From NCBI GenBank assembly GCA_947588965.1, contig CANQAN010000005.1:48756-112755 (forward strand): 64,000 bases of DNA, written 5' to 3'. The notes beneath the pieces are model-generated. The model was not told where the DNA came from, did not search any database, and saw only the letters and a list, made by a program, of their open reading frames with translations. This document shows positions 9,404 through 20,109 of the stretch, in pieces. Numbering within the stretch: position 1 is the stretch's first letter; the number at the start of each line of letters is the position of its first letter. The translations under genes and the position numbers were made by a program. Origin of the DNA: an uncultured Helicobacteraceae bacterium. GTDB taxonomy: Bacteria; Campylobacterota; Campylobacteria; Campylobacterales; Helicobacteraceae.

Positions 9404-10918
9404 GTGGTAGCGAAATTACAAGCAGATGAGATTAGTTCAATCATTAAGGAAAGAATCGATAATTTTGAACTTGACTTGGATGTGGCACAGACAGGTAGAG
9501 TTATCGCATATGCAGATGGTGTTGCGAAAGTTTATGGGCTTAAAAACGCTATGAGTTATGAGATGGTTGAATTTGAGACTGGAGACAAGGGACTTGCTCT
9601 AAGCCTAGAAGAAGGTAGTGTGGGTGTTGTCGTCTTAGGTGCAGGAAAAGAAATCAAAGAAGGAACATCGGTAAAGCGATTGAGTAAGCTTTTACGTGTT
9701 CCTGTTGGAGATGGATTGATGGGTCGTGTTGTGAATGCACTTGGTGAGCCAATCGATGGAAAAGGAGCGGTAGAAGCTAAAGAGTATCGCTTTATGGAAG
9801 AAAAGGCACCAGGGATTATGGCAAGAAAATCAGTGCATGAACCCTTGCAAACAGGATTGAAAGCAATTGATGCGCTTGTACCAATTGGACGTGGGCAGAG
9901 AGAATTGATTATTGGTGACAGACAGACAGGAAAAACGACGGTCGCAATTGATACAATCATCAATCAAAAAGGGCAAGATGTTGTCTGCATTTATGTTGCA
10001 ATAGGACAAAAAGAATCCACTGTAGCTCAAGTTGTGAGAAAGCTAGAGGAACACGGGGCGATGGAGTACACTATTATCGTCAATGCTCCCGCTTCGGATT
10101 CTGCTGCAATGCAATATCTTGCACCTTATGCGGGTGTTACAATGGGTGAATACTTCAGAGATAATGGACGCCATGCCTTAATTATCTACGATGATTTGAG
10201 TAAGCATGCTGTTGCATATCGTGAAATGTCTTTGATTCTTAGGCGTCCTCCCGGTCGCGAGGCTTTCCCTGGTGATGTTTTCTATCTGCATTCAAGACTT
10301 CTAGAGCGTGCGGCAAAGGTTAGTGATGAGCTTGGTGCGGGCTCTTTAACAGCGTTACCTATTATTGAAACACAGGCGGGAGATGTTGCTGCGTATATTC
10401 CTACAAATGTTATCTCAATCACAGATGGGCAAATTTTCTTAGAAACAGATTTGTTTAATTCAGGGATACGACCTGCTATTAATGTTGGTCTCTCTGTCTC
10501 TCGTGTGGGTGGGGCCGCACAAATTAAAGCCACCAAGCAAGTTTCGGGAACATTGCGCTTAGATTTAGCGCAGTATAGAGAGCTACAAGCATTTGCGCAG
10601 TTTGCTTCAGATTTGGATGAATCCAGCCGTAAGCAGCTTGACAGAGGACAAAGAATGGTTGAGATACTTAAGCAACCTCCTTATTCTCCGCTACCGATAG
10701 AGCGACAAGTTGTCATTATTTTTGCGGGTGCTAGGGGGTATATGGATGATGTTCCTGTAGCAAATATTACAAAATTTGAAGCGGATTTGTATCCGTTTTT
10801 AGAGGCGAAGTATCCACAGATCTTTGAGGATATTCGTTCTAAAAAAATGCTAGACAAAGATATTGAAGAAACACTTTGTAGGGCTTTAGAAGAGTTTAGA
10901 TCTGCTTTTGCAGTGTAG
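9404..10918 (+). CDS. atpA: ATP synthase F1 subunit alpha
   Basis: 504 residues from a GTG start, with AAGGAGCA about six bases upstream. Walker A GDRQTGKT lies at about residues 170-177 and the alpha signature [17 protein letters not shown] near residue 366. It forms the non-catalytic nucleotide sites of the F1 head. Full length for the family. It lies between atpH and atpG in the standard delta-alpha-gamma-beta-epsilon order. Confidence 0.97.
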   Translation: MVAKLQADEISSIIKERIDNFELDLDVAQTGRVIAYADGVAKVYGLKNAMSYEMVEFETGDKGLALSLEEGSVGVVVLGAGKEIKEGTSVKRLSKLLRVPVGDGLMGRVVNALGEPIDGKGAVEAKEYRFMEEKAPGIMARKSVHEPLQTGLKAIDALVPIGRGQRELIIGDRQTGKTTVAIDTIINQKGQDVVCIYVAIGQKESTVAQVVRKLEEHGAMEYTIIVNAPASDSAAMQYLAPYAGVTMGEYFRDNGRHALIIYDDLSKHAVAYREMSLILRRPPGREAFPGDVFYLHSRLLERAAKVSDELGAGSLTALPIIETQAGDVAAYIPTNVISITDGQIFLETDLFNSGIRPAINVGLSVSRVGGAAQIKATKQVSGTLRLDLAQYRELQAFAQFASDLDESSRKQLDRGQRMVEILKQPPYSPLPIERQVVIIFAGARGYMDDVPVANITKFEADLYPFLEAKYPQIFEDIRSKKMLDKDIEETLCRALEEFRSAFAV

Positions 10919-10933
10919 AGTAGGGAAGTTGTC

Positions 10934-11821
10934 ATGGGAAACAATCTAAAGGATATTAGAAAGCAAATTTCAAGCGTTTTAAATACACAAAAGACGACGC
11001 GAGCGATGAAATTAGTTTCTACTTCAAAACTCAAAAAGGCCGATGAAATGGCAAGACGTTCAAGAATGTATGCCAATAAGATCGTGGAAGTTTTAGCAGA
11101 AATTAAAGTCAAAGTTTCAAGCGGAGAGAATGTGCAGGAGAATCCTTATTTTAGTGTGGGCAATGAGGAATCTAAACTCATTGATATCGTGTTGGTCACC
11201 GCTGATAAAGGCTTGTGTGGCGGTTTCAATATTAACACAATCAAGGAAGTCAATCGCATTATCGCAGAGCAAAAAGAAAAAAACATGAAAGTGCGTCTGC
11301 GTGTCATCGGCAAAAAGGCAATAGAGTATTACAAATTCAACGAAATTGAGATCCTAGATAGCGTTGTTGGATTGAGTGCGACACCGCAATACGCACAAGC
11401 AGCGGAGTTTATTAACAAAGCCGTTGCGGATTATCTTAGCGGAATCACTTCTAAGGTTATTTTGGTGCATAATGGCTTCAAAAATATGATTTCACAAGAG
11501 ATGAAAGTTGCACAACTTTTGCCCATAGAGGGCATTACCTTACCAAAGGAATGCACATCAGTTTTGGAAGTTGAACCAAACGAGCAAGAGAGTGAAATTC
11601 TCAATGAACTTGCAAGTAAATATGTTGAATTTAGCATGTATTATGCGCTCGTGGATTCATTAGCAGCAGAACACAGCGCAAGAATGCAAGCAATGGACGC
11701 GGCAACGAGCAATGCGGGCGAATTGGCAAAAACCCTAACAATTGCCTATAATAAAGCAAGGCAGCAGGCAATCACGACAGAATTGGTCGAGATAAACACT
11801 GGTGTTGAATCAATGAAATAG
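10934..11821 (+). CDS. atpG: ATP synthase F1 subunit gamma
   Basis: 295 residues. The N-terminal rotor helix contains RKQISSVLNTQKTTRAMKLV, and the C-terminal signature SARMQAMDAATSNAGEL is diagnostic. The central shaft rotates within the alpha3-beta3 head and contacts epsilon and the c ring. Preceded by atpA after 15 bases and followed by atpD after 16 bases. Confidence 0.96.
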   Translation: MGNNLKDIRKQISSVLNTQKTTRAMKLVSTSKLKKADEMARRSRMYANKIVEVLAEIKVKVSSGENVQENPYFSVGNEESKLIDIVLVTADKGLCGGFNINTIKEVNRIIAEQKEKNMKVRLRVIGKKAIEYYKFNEIEILDSVVGLSATPQYAQAAEFINKAVADYLSGITSKVILVHNGFKNMISQEMKVAQLLPIEGITLPKECTSVLEVEPNEQESEILNELASKYVEFSMYYALVDSLAAEHSARMQAMDAATSNAGELAKTLTIAYNKARQQAITTELVEINTGVESMK

Positions 11822-11837
11822 TTAAGGAGCGTGTTAG

Positions 11838-13253
<1,416 letters not shown>

Positions 13254-13262
13254 GGGGTTTTG

Positions 13263-13655
13263 ATGGAAACATTAAAATTAGACATCGTAACTCCAGAGGG
13301 CAAGATTTTTTCTAATGATGTCAAAAGTGTTACTCTACCCGGAAGTGAGGGTGAGTTTGGTGTATTGCCCGGACACATTGGTATTGTAACAACATTGAGT
13401 GCTGGTGTGATTGAAATTGAAAAAACTGATAACAAGAAAGAATTTGTTGCAATCAACTGGGGACATGTGAAAGTGGATGAAAAAAGTGTTGATGTGTTAG
13501 CAGAAGGTGCGGTGGATATCAACGGAGACAATGAGAGTGAAATTGCAAAAGCAATTGCCAATGCTAAGCAGTTGCTTGAGGAATCAACAGATAATAATGT
13601 AGCGGTATCTATGGTGGTTTCTCGTATTGAAAATGTTGCAAAGAGCATATTGTGA
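13263..13655 (+). CDS. atpC: ATP synthase F1 subunit epsilon
   Basis: 130 residues from the ATG at 13263, chosen over an in-frame TTG one codon earlier because AAGGGG spaces correctly. The N-terminal beta sandwich has DIVTPEGKIFSNDV and LPGSEGEFGVLPGH, the conserved epsilon motif; a C-terminal helical part follows. It couples the rotor to the c ring and can inhibit ATP hydrolysis. Its stop overlaps the GTG start of tolQ, tying the atp and tol genes into one transcript. Confidence 0.94.
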   Translation: METLKLDIVTPEGKIFSNDVKSVTLPGSEGEFGVLPGHIGIVTTLSAGVIEIEKTDNKKEFVAINWGHVKVDEKSVDVLAEGAVDINGDNESEIAKAIANAKQLLEESTDNNVAVSMVVSRIENVAKSIL

Positions 13656-14224
13656 ATCTTTCATCCTTGTTGGATAATTATGGAATTGTAACCATAATTG
13701 TCCTTACTTGGCTCTCCCTTTATTTCATTTTAGTGCTTTGGGTTTTTGTCTATCGTTATTTTTCTTTGCTTATAACACTTTCAAGCGAACATAAGTGTTT
13801 GGAAATTTTACTCAATGGTCGCAATACACTGCCAAAAAATTCTTTGCTTGGCTCTCATCTCATTGGCATAGACAAGAAGATCACCGAACCAATCTTGCAA
13901 TATGCATTAGACAAGGCGATTAAAGATGCGACTTTGGGATTAACATTTCTTGGGATTGTCGCTTCAACGGCTCCGTTTATAGGGTTATTTGGGACTGTGG
14001 TGGAGATTTTGGAAGCTTTTTCAAAATTAGGAGGAAATTCTAGGGCAACCTTAGATGTCATTGCACCCGTCATTTCAAAGGCTCTTGTTGCAACAGCAGC
14101 AGGAATTTTGACAGCAATCCCTGCTTATTCTTTTAATTTATTCTTAAAGCGCAAGGTTTTTGAGCTTAATACTTATCTGCAATTACAGATTAATTTCCTG
14201 CTTGCCCCCAAAGCAGATTCTTAA
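13652..14224 (+). CDS. tolQ: TolQ/ExbB-family proton channel protein (Tol-Pal system)
   Basis: 190 residues, GTG start overlapping the atpC stop (GTGA). Three membrane segments: about residues 10-32, 87-107 and 131-153. The conserved second-helix region APFIGLFGTVVEILEAF and the third-helix region ALVATAAGILTAIPAY are diagnostic. With TolR it forms the inner-membrane motor that uses proton flow to energise TolA. It is assigned as TolQ rather than ExbB from the tolR-tolA-tolB-pal genes that follow. Confidence 0.9.
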   Translation: MNLSSLLDNYGIVTIIVLTWLSLYFILVLWVFVYRYFSLLITLSSEHKCLEILLNGRNTLPKNSLLGSHLIGIDKKITEPILQYALDKAIKDATLGLTFLGIVASTAPFIGLFGTVVEILEAFSKLGGNSRATLDVIAPVISKALVATAAGILTAIPAYSFNLFLKRKVFELNTYLQLQINFLLAPKADS

Positions 14225-14238
14225 AGTTAGGATTCAGC

Positions 14239-14637
14239 TTGAAGTTGCATTATAATTGGGATGAAACTCCAGATCTAAATATCACTCCATTGGTTGATAT
14301 TATGCTCGTACTTTTAGCGATTCTTATGGTGACAGCTCCTGTGATTGTCTATCAAGAGGAAATCGCTTTGCCACAAGGCTCTAAAAGTGCAAAAATGGAT
14401 GAGGATTCAAAAATAGAGATTCGCGTGGATGTGAATCGCACAATCTATCTCAAAGATGAAATGTTGAACTTTGATAGTTTTCCCGATGCCTTTGTTGTTT
14501 TTTCAAATCAATATGATAAGAATACGCAAGTTTATATCCGCGCCGATAAAAATTTAAAATATGATGATGTCATTTATATTTTAAAAATCGCCAAACAAAG
14601 TGGATTTGCAAGAGTGTCACTCGTTACCGATGGATAG
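14239..14637 (+). CDS. tolR: TolR/ExbD-family protein
   Basis: 132 residues from a TTG start; TTAGGA is correctly placed and no ATG precedes the conserved N-terminus. The membrane helix contains the proton-accepting Asp in NITPLVDIMLVLLAILM (about residues 14-30), followed by a periplasmic domain of about 95 residues. It is the TolQ partner in the Tol motor. The next gene starts within its last codons. Confidence 0.9.
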   Translation: MKLHYNWDETPDLNITPLVDIMLVLLAILMVTAPVIVYQEEIALPQGSKSAKMDEDSKIEIRVDVNRTIYLKDEMLNFDSFPDAFVVFSNQYDKNTQVYIRADKNLKYDDVIYILKIAKQSGFARVSLVTDG

Positions 14638-15367
14638 AGTCGTTTTATTTTTCACAAGTGGTACTTTTGCTATTTGTGTTTATCTATTACTCATTGTTTT
14701 ACTGTTTTTTGGCTTCAAAAATGCGCAAGAAACACCTAGATCCTACACAACTTACAAAGAAACGACCTTTAGCATCGATCTTGTAGTAGAAGAGGTTAAA
14801 GAGCAAAAAAAGCTCAAAGTTGCACAAAAAAAGGCAGAAAAAAAGATAGAAGAGATTCCTATTAAGAAGGAAAGTGCTTCCAAAACGGCAAATGTAGGGA
14901 CAGGAATCACTGATTTATTTAAGCAAGTGGAATCTCAAAAATCTGTCAAAACGACACAACCACAGAGTGAAAACGACAAGATTGCCAAGAAGAAAAAAGC
15001 AGATAAAAGCTCACAGGCTGAAAGCTTAGAGAGTGAATTAGAAAAAATTATGTCAAATCTAGACACACAAAAAACATTGAATTTTGTCACCCCAAAGGGC
15101 GAGTACAATGCCTTTTATGCCAAAGTGCATGAAATCTTGGCACAAAATTGGAATCCCATGCGCACAGCAGTGGAGCATTATGCAGAAGTGGAAATCACCA
15201 TTGATGCGCAGGGGAGATTTTCTTATTTTATCGTAAGAAAATCAGGCGATTTGGAATTTGATGAGGCATTGCAAGGTTTTTTAGATATAATGCGCTCTCA
15301 AGAATTTCCAGCCTATGAGGGTGGCGATCAAACAAAGATTATGGTAACTTTTAAAACTGAGGTGTGA
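14630..15367 (+). CDS. tolA: TolA-like protein with TonB C-terminal domain
   Basis: 245 residues from the ATG at 14630, which overlaps the tolR stop. One N-terminal membrane helix (about residues 2-27) is followed by a Lys/Glu/Gln-rich periplasmic spacer (about residues 45-145) and a C-terminal TonB/TolA-type domain (about 150-245) with FYAKVHEILAQNWNP and VEITIDAQGRFSYFIV. It spans the periplasm and passes energy from TolQR to TolB and Pal. The spacer is shorter than in E. coli TolA. The stop overlaps the region before tolB. Confidence 0.87.
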   Translation: MDRVVLFFTSGTFAICVYLLLIVLLFFGFKNAQETPRSYTTYKETTFSIDLVVEEVKEQKKLKVAQKKAEKKIEEIPIKKESASKTANVGTGITDLFKQVESQKSVKTTQPQSENDKIAKKKKADKSSQAESLESELEKIMSNLDTQKTLNFVTPKGEYNAFYAKVHEILAQNWNPMRTAVEHYAEVEITIDAQGRFSYFIVRKSGDLEFDEALQGFLDIMRSQEFPAYEGGDQTKIMVTFKTEV

Positions 15368-15369
15368 AA

Positions 15370-16650
15370 ATGAGAAAAATTTGCTTGATTTTATTTTGTT
15401 TTGTCGGATTGTCGTTTGGAGAACAAATTGATGCCACGCTTGAAGTGGTTAAGAAGTTTGGAAACATTCCTAAGATTCTAGTGCAACACACAGGGAAAGA
15501 CTATTCACAAAGAGAATTCAGTCAAAGAATATTCAAAATGCTGATTGCTGATTTGAAAGTTACAGGACATTTTGCCACAGAAGAAGGGCAAGCAGCCGTA
15601 AGCAATGCTACGATACTAAATTTTGATGATTATCGCAAGAGCAAGATTGATTTGATTGCACGTGTCAATGCCGAGAAAATAAATGATGGCTTAAGTGCGA
15701 AGTTGCAACTCTATGATGCAAACTCTGGATTGCTTGCTCTAAGCAAAGAGTATAAAAGCCAAAAGTCGGAATCTTATCCCTTTTTAGCACACAAAATGGC
15801 GATAGATATCAATAATTACATTAAGGCACCTAATGTGGATTGGCTAGAAAGAATGGTGATTTTAGCCTATTATACAAAACCGGGCGAGAGTGAGATTCTG
15901 ATGAGCGATTATACATTAAGTTACAGACAGCGCGTCATTAGCGGGGGATTGAATATTTTCCCCAAATGGGCAAATGAAGAGCAAAGTGCATTTTATTACA
16001 CGAAATATCTCGATAAACCTGCGCTATTTAAGTATGATCTCACAACCGGACAGGATCAAAAAATACTTGAAAGCGAGGGAATGTTGGTTGCTTCTGATGT
16101 GAGTAGTGATGGAAAAAGATTGCTTCTCACAATGGCCCCTAATGAACAAGCCGACATTTTCCTTTATGACATACCAACTGCCCATTCTAAGCGACTTACA
16201 AAATACAGCGGCATTGATGTTAGTGGTAATTTTATTGAAAATGAATCGCGCATTATGTTTATCTCGGACAGATTAGGCTATCCTAATGTTTTTGCGATTC
16301 CTATTGAAGGAGAAACTTCTGGCAAGGTAGAGCAGATGGTTTTCCACGGAAGAAATAATAATGCGGCAAATGCACATGGGGATTATATCGTCTATTCTAG
16401 CAGAGAGACAAGTGATGCCTTTGAACGTAATACTTTTAATTTGTATCTTGTCTCAACAAAGAGTGATTTTATCAGACGCCTTAGCGCAAATGGTGTCAAT
16501 CAATTGCCACGTTTTTCAAAAGACGGAGAAACAATTATGTACATTAAGCATGAATCCAAAGAAAGTGCATTGGGTGTTATTCGCCTTAACTACAATAAGA
16601 CGCTATTGTTTCCTTTAAAAGATGTGGTGATTCAGTCAATGGATTGGTGA
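15370..16650 (+). CDS. tolB: Tol-Pal system protein TolB
   Basis: 426 residues from the ATG at 15370; a GTG at 15364 would leave too little space after the GAGG ribosome binding site. A signal peptide (about residues 1-18, ending LSFGEQ) is followed by the N-terminal TolB domain and a C-terminal beta-propeller with repeats such as DVSSDGKRLLLT and FISDRLGYPNVFAI. It is a periplasmic protein that links TolA to Pal. Followed by a promoter region and pal. Confidence 0.93.
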   Translation: MRKICLILFCFVGLSFGEQIDATLEVVKKFGNIPKILVQHTGKDYSQREFSQRIFKMLIADLKVTGHFATEEGQAAVSNATILNFDDYRKSKIDLIARVNAEKINDGLSAKLQLYDANSGLLALSKEYKSQKSESYPFLAHKMAIDINNYIKAPNVDWLERMVILAYYTKPGESEILMSDYTLSYRQRVISGGLNIFPKWANEEQSAFYYTKYLDKPALFKYDLTTGQDQKILESEGMLVASDVSSDGKRLLLTMAPNEQADIFLYDIPTAHSKRLTKYSGIDVSGNFIENESRIMFISDRLGYPNVFAIPIEGETSGKVEQMVFHGRNNNAANAHGDYIVYSSRETSDAFERNTFNLYLVSTKSDFIRRLSANGVNQLPRFSKDGETIMYIKHESKESALGVIRLNYNKTLLFPLKDVVIQSMDW

Positions 16651-16697
16651 AAATGCAAAAATTTGCAAAGATTTTATAAAAAATAAGAAATTTTTGG

Positions 16698-16703
16698 TAT
16701 AAT
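16698..16703 (+). promoter_or_regulatory. Sigma-80 extended -10 promoter of pal
   Basis: Perfect TATAAT preceded by TTTTTGG in the 87-base AT-rich gap between tolB and pal, 35 bases before the lipoprotein start. It suggests pal-cpoB-slyD can be transcribed apart from the atp-tol run. No clear -35. Confidence 0.6.
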
Positions 16704-16737
16704 GCGGGACACTTTTAAGAAAAATCAGGGAGAAGAA

Positions 16738-17253
16738 ATGAAAAAATTTCTAGTTTTAGGTTCGTTAGCGGCTGCATTGTTGGTCACTGGTTGTAGTCAA
16801 GTGGGCGGTGTTAATTCTGGTGCGGATGCCAACTTGAGAAATGCTGGACAGCAAGGACATCCGGGTTTGCGCGATAATTTTGTCAGCGTTGAGGAGAGAA
16901 TTGAGTATGTTGATAGCTACTTGCAGAGTGTTTTCTTTGACTTTGATAGATTCGTTATACGCGCAGATATGCAAAGTGTCGTAGATTCTGATGCAGAGAT
17001 GCTTACATCCGTATCTGCCGCTCCACTATCAGTGAGAATTGAAGGCAACACAGATGAATGGGGAACAGATGAGTATAACTATGCTCTAGGGCTAAAGAGA
17101 GCAGTTGCTGTTAAAGAAGCTCTTATCGCTAAAGGCGTTGATTCTGCTAAGACTGTCTTAGTGAGCTATGGAGAGAGCAAACCAACTTGTACAGCAAAAA
17201 CAAGAGAATGCTGGGCTGAAAACAGAAAAGTAACATTTAAAATGTTGCCATAG
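16738..17253 (+). CDS. pal: Peptidoglycan-associated lipoprotein Pal
   Basis: 171 residues from the ATG at 16738, which follows AGGGAGAAG and opens a lipoprotein signal peptide (MKKFLVLGSLAAALLVTGC, lipobox Cys at residue 19). An earlier in-frame ATG at 16702 lies inside the promoter. The C-terminal OmpA-like domain has VFFDFDRFVIRADM, RIEGNTDEWGTDEYN and AENRKVTFKML, binding peptidoglycan. It is the outer-membrane anchor of the Tol-Pal complex (Omp18 in H. pylori). Confidence 0.95.
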   Translation: MKKFLVLGSLAAALLVTGCSQVGGVNSGADANLRNAGQQGHPGLRDNFVSVEERIEYVDSYLQSVFFDFDRFVIRADMQSVVDSDAEMLTSVSAAPLSVRIEGNTDEWGTDEYNYALGLKRAVAVKEALIAKGVDSAKTVLVSYGESKPTCTAKTRECWAENRKVTFKMLP

Positions 17254-17272
17254 TTTGCAGTGAGTCATAAAA

Positions 17273-18391
17273 TTGCAGAAAATATTCTGTGTAGGCTTAG
17301 TTGTTGTAAGCTTTCTTTTTGGGCAGGAGCCTTCAGCGTTTAACGCTGGTGGCTCAGCACCGAGAAAAACAGAGACTCAAATCCTAGAAGAAAAACTTTT
17401 TAATCTCTCCACACAATTAAAAAACCTTGAAGAATCGCAAGAGGGCTTAAAAAGTATTTTTGAGAGCCAAATCCAAAAGACACAAGATGTTGTTTCTAAG
17501 ATTGAACTTCTTAAGGGCGAAAATAATGCGACAATAACAGAAGTAAAAGCGCATGTGGATTCTAATTTTGCACTGCAGAATGAAAATATTGAAAAAATCA
17601 AAAACAGCATTTCAGCACTCGGCGCACTCATTAAAAAAAATAATGCGCAGACACAAGAAGAATTGTTGCGACTAAAGAATCAGATTGTCGCACTAGAAAA
17701 TGCAAAAAAAGATTCCAAAAAATCCCAAGACGCAACAAAGCAAGATGTTACAAATCAAAACAATGATGAAAAAAATCCTAAAAATACGGAAAATAATGCA
17801 ACTTTGCAGAAACAAACAAGTGATGCAGAGGTGGATTCTCTTATAGAGGAACTCAACTCTTCTGAAAATACAGATTCCAACGTCTCACAAGGAGTGAGTT
17901 CTGTTAATGATAAAGAGTCTGTAAAGGCACCAGAAAAGACACAAGAGGAATCTACAAAAGCTCAAGCAAAAGAGGAAAAGCCACAAAAGTCTCCCGCGAC
18001 ACAAACGCAAAAAGTTGATCTTAAAAAAAAGCCCCTAGCGGAGATATTTAAAGAGGGCGAAGAATTTTACAATCATAGCAACTTCTCTCAAGCCGATGAA
18101 TATCTGCGCTATGCTGTGAAAGAAAACTACAAGCCCGCTCGTGGAAATTATCTCTTAGGTGAGATTGCTTTCCAAGAGAAACGTTACGAGGATGCCATTT
18201 ATTACTACAAGACAAGCGCAACGCGCTATGACAAAGCCAATTATATGCCAAGACTTATGCTCAATAGCGCAAAGTCATTCACAGCCCTGAAAGAGCGTGA
18301 AAATGCCCAACGTTTTTTGGAAACACTCATTACACTTTATCCGCAATCTAGCGAAGCCAAAGAAGCCAAAAAACTCATTTCACAAAAATAA
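17273..18391 (+). CDS. cpoB: Periplasmic coiled-coil/TPR protein, CpoB (YbgF)-like
   Basis: 372 residues from a TTG start; no ATG or GTG is available in frame before the signal peptide (about residues 1-18, ending LFGQEP). An N-terminal coiled coil (about 35-145) is followed by a Ser/Glu/Lys-rich low-complexity stretch (about 145-250). The C-terminus holds tetratricopeptide repeats (about 255-372) with EEFYNHSNFSQADEYLRYAV and GEIAFQEKRYEDAIYYYK. Position after pal and the domain plan match CpoB, which couples the Tol machine to septal peptidoglycan synthesis. The central spacer is unusually long. Confidence 0.8.
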   Translation: MQKIFCVGLVVVSFLFGQEPSAFNAGGSAPRKTETQILEEKLFNLSTQLKNLEESQEGLKSIFESQIQKTQDVVSKIELLKGENNATITEVKAHVDSNFALQNENIEKIKNSISALGALIKKNNAQTQEELLRLKNQIVALENAKKDSKKSQDATKQDVTNQNNDEKNPKNTENNATLQKQTSDAEVDSLIEELNSSENTDSNVSQGVSSVNDKESVKAPEKTQEESTKAQAKEEKPQKSPATQTQKVDLKKKPLAEIFKEGEEFYNHSNFSQADEYLRYAVKENYKPARGNYLLGEIAFQEKRYEDAIYYYKTSATRYDKANYMPRLMLNSAKSFTALKERENAQRFLETLITLYPQSSEAKEAKKLISQK

Positions 18392-18408
18392 TAAAATAAT
18401 AAGGAGAA

Positions 18409-18939
18409 ATGATGATTGATAAAAATCAAGTTGTCAGTATAGAATATGAAGTTAAAGAAAATGGAAAGAATGAAATCTTAGATTCTAATATTGGAGGCAG
18501 ACCTTTAGAATTTATCATGGGCTCTGGTGAGATTATTAAGGGGCTAGAAGAGGCTGTTGCTGAAATGCAAGTTGGAGACAAAAAAGAAGTGATAGTCGCT
18601 CCCATTAATGCCTATGGGGAATATATTTCTGATTATGTTCAAGAGGTGCCACGCGATCAATTTGTGGGTATTGAATTAGAGCAAGGAATGACACTTTTTG
18701 GACAGGGAGAAAATGGCGAAACTGTGCAGGTTATCGTGAAAGATTTCAACGAAGATGTCGTGATTGTGGATTACAATCATCCCTTAGCGGGAAAAGAATT
18801 GCAGTTTTTTGTCACAGTTTTGGACGTTCGCGAGGCGACAGAAAAAGAATTGAATTATGGATTACACCATCACCATCATGAGCATCATCATGAAGGAGGT
18901 TGCTGTGGTGGCGGTGGTGGCGGATGTGGTTGTCATTGA
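18409..18939 (+). CDS. slyD: FKBP-type peptidyl-prolyl isomerase SlyD
   Basis: 176 residues. An FKBP domain with an inserted chaperone flap (NQVVSIEYEV, LEFIMGSGEIIKGLEEAV, VAPINAYGEY) is followed by a short His/Gly/Cys-rich metal-binding tail (about 150-176, HHHHHEHHHE then Gly/Cys repeats). SlyD folds proteins and donates nickel in hydrogenase maturation; a hypD gene lies elsewhere in this window. AAGGAG precedes the ATG. Confidence 0.93.
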   Translation: MMIDKNQVVSIEYEVKENGKNEILDSNIGGRPLEFIMGSGEIIKGLEEAVAEMQVGDKKEVIVAPINAYGEYISDYVQEVPRDQFVGIELEQGMTLFGQGENGETVQVIVKDFNEDVVIVDYNHPLAGKELQFFVTVLDVREATEKELNYGLHHHHHEHHHEGGCCGGGGGGCGCH

Positions 18940-18951
18940 TTTTTGAGAGCT

Positions 18952-20109
18952 ATGAATTGCGCTTTTGCCTATACACATTCCCCTATAGATTTTTACTTCA
19001 GACACAGTCCTCGCGACTTTGTCGTAGAGGAGATTCCTCTCTATCCTTTTAGTGGTGAGGGTGCGCATTTGATTCTAAAAGTGCGTAAGAAAAATCTCAC
19101 GACTTTTGAACTGCTTAAGACATTTTCCGCCTATTTTAATATCAAAGAAAAAGAAATCGGTTATGCAGGGCTTAAGGACAAAAATGCCCTCACCATTCAG
19201 CACATTAGTTTGCCCTATCATTTGGTCAAATCAAAGCTGGAATCCTTTTCTTCCCCTCATATAAAGATTTTGGATTCTTATTTGCATAACAATAAGCTTA
19301 AAATAGGGCATTTGAAAGGAAATAATTTTTTTGTAAGGCTCAAAAAACTTGACAAGCTCAATTTGCAAAAAATCACTCAAGTTTTAAAAAAAATGGAAAT
19401 TTTTGGGATTCCGAATTATTTTGGCTATCAACGTTTTGGCAGAGATGGCAAGAATTTTTTAGAGGGAAAAGAAATTGTTGCAAACACAAAAATATGCCGC
19501 TCAAAAAAAATGCGCGATTTTCTCATTAGCGCCTATCAAAGCTATCTTTTTAATCAATGGCTCTCTGTGCGCATAAATCTCTCACAAATTATTCAAACAA
19601 CCCCAATTACTCTCATTAACAAAGCCCTAAGAACCTATCTGAAAACCGATGCGATTCCGCTTGAATTCCAAGATGCAACCTTTTGTCAATCCCTCAAATC
19701 ACAGCCACATTTTTTTAAAATGTTATCGGGCGATTGTCTGTGTCATTATCCCTTTGGAAAAAACTTCATTTTAGAAAAAGACGATGATTTAAGTGCGGAA
19801 TCTCGTCGCTTCTTGGAGGCAAAGACTTCTATAACGGGATTGCTAAGTGGGGTTAAAATGCAAACAAGCGGGGGTGTTGCGGGATTTTTTGAAAACTTAT
19901 TCATTGATTCTCGCATTAAAAGCATTGGACAAAGACGCTATGCGTGGATTTTTCCCCTTGATATAAATTTAACCTATAAAGAGGAGAGTGCGCATGGGGA
20001 ATTGAGTTTTTTCTTGCCCAAAGGAGCCTATGCAACAAACTTTTTGCGTGAAATCGCGCATCGTGAAATCAAAGAAGAAAACAGGGATGAGGAGAGTGAG
20101 GATGTTTGA
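18952..20109 (+). CDS. truD: tRNA pseudouridine(13) synthase TruD
   Basis: 385 residues from the ATG at 18952; a TTG nine bases earlier is in frame but has no ribosome binding site. The catalytic motif GYAGLKDKNALTIQ (Asp near residue 70), the following NNFFVRLKKL and GIPNYFGYQRFG are TruD signatures. It isomerises U13 of tRNA-Glu. The TRUD insertion domain appears present, though short. The end overlaps the htpX start by 8 bases. H. pylori has the same truD-htpX-folE order (HP0926-HP0928). Confidence 0.92.
   Translation: MNCAFAYTHSPIDFYFRHSPRDFVVEEIPLYPFSGEGAHLILKVRKKNLTTFELLKTFSAYFNIKEKEIGYAGLKDKNALTIQHISLPYHLVKSKLESFSSPHIKILDSYLHNNKLKIGHLKGNNFFVRLKKLDKLNLQKITQVLKKMEIFGIPNYFGYQRFGRDGKNFLEGKEIVANTKICRSKKMRDFLISAYQSYLFNQWLSVRINLSQIIQTTPITLINKALRTYLKTDAIPLEFQDATFCQSLKSQPHFFKMLSGDCLCHYPFGKNFILEKDDDLSAESRRFLEAKTSITGLLSGVKMQTSGGVAGFFENLFIDSRIKSIGQRRYAWIFPLDINLTYKEESAHGELSFFLPKGAYATNFLREIAHREIKEENRDEESEDV

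Noticed and set aside
13652..14637. Second TonB-type ExbBD pair instead of TolQR
   Set aside because: The genes directly downstream are tolA, tolB and pal, so the pair belongs to the Tol-Pal system.
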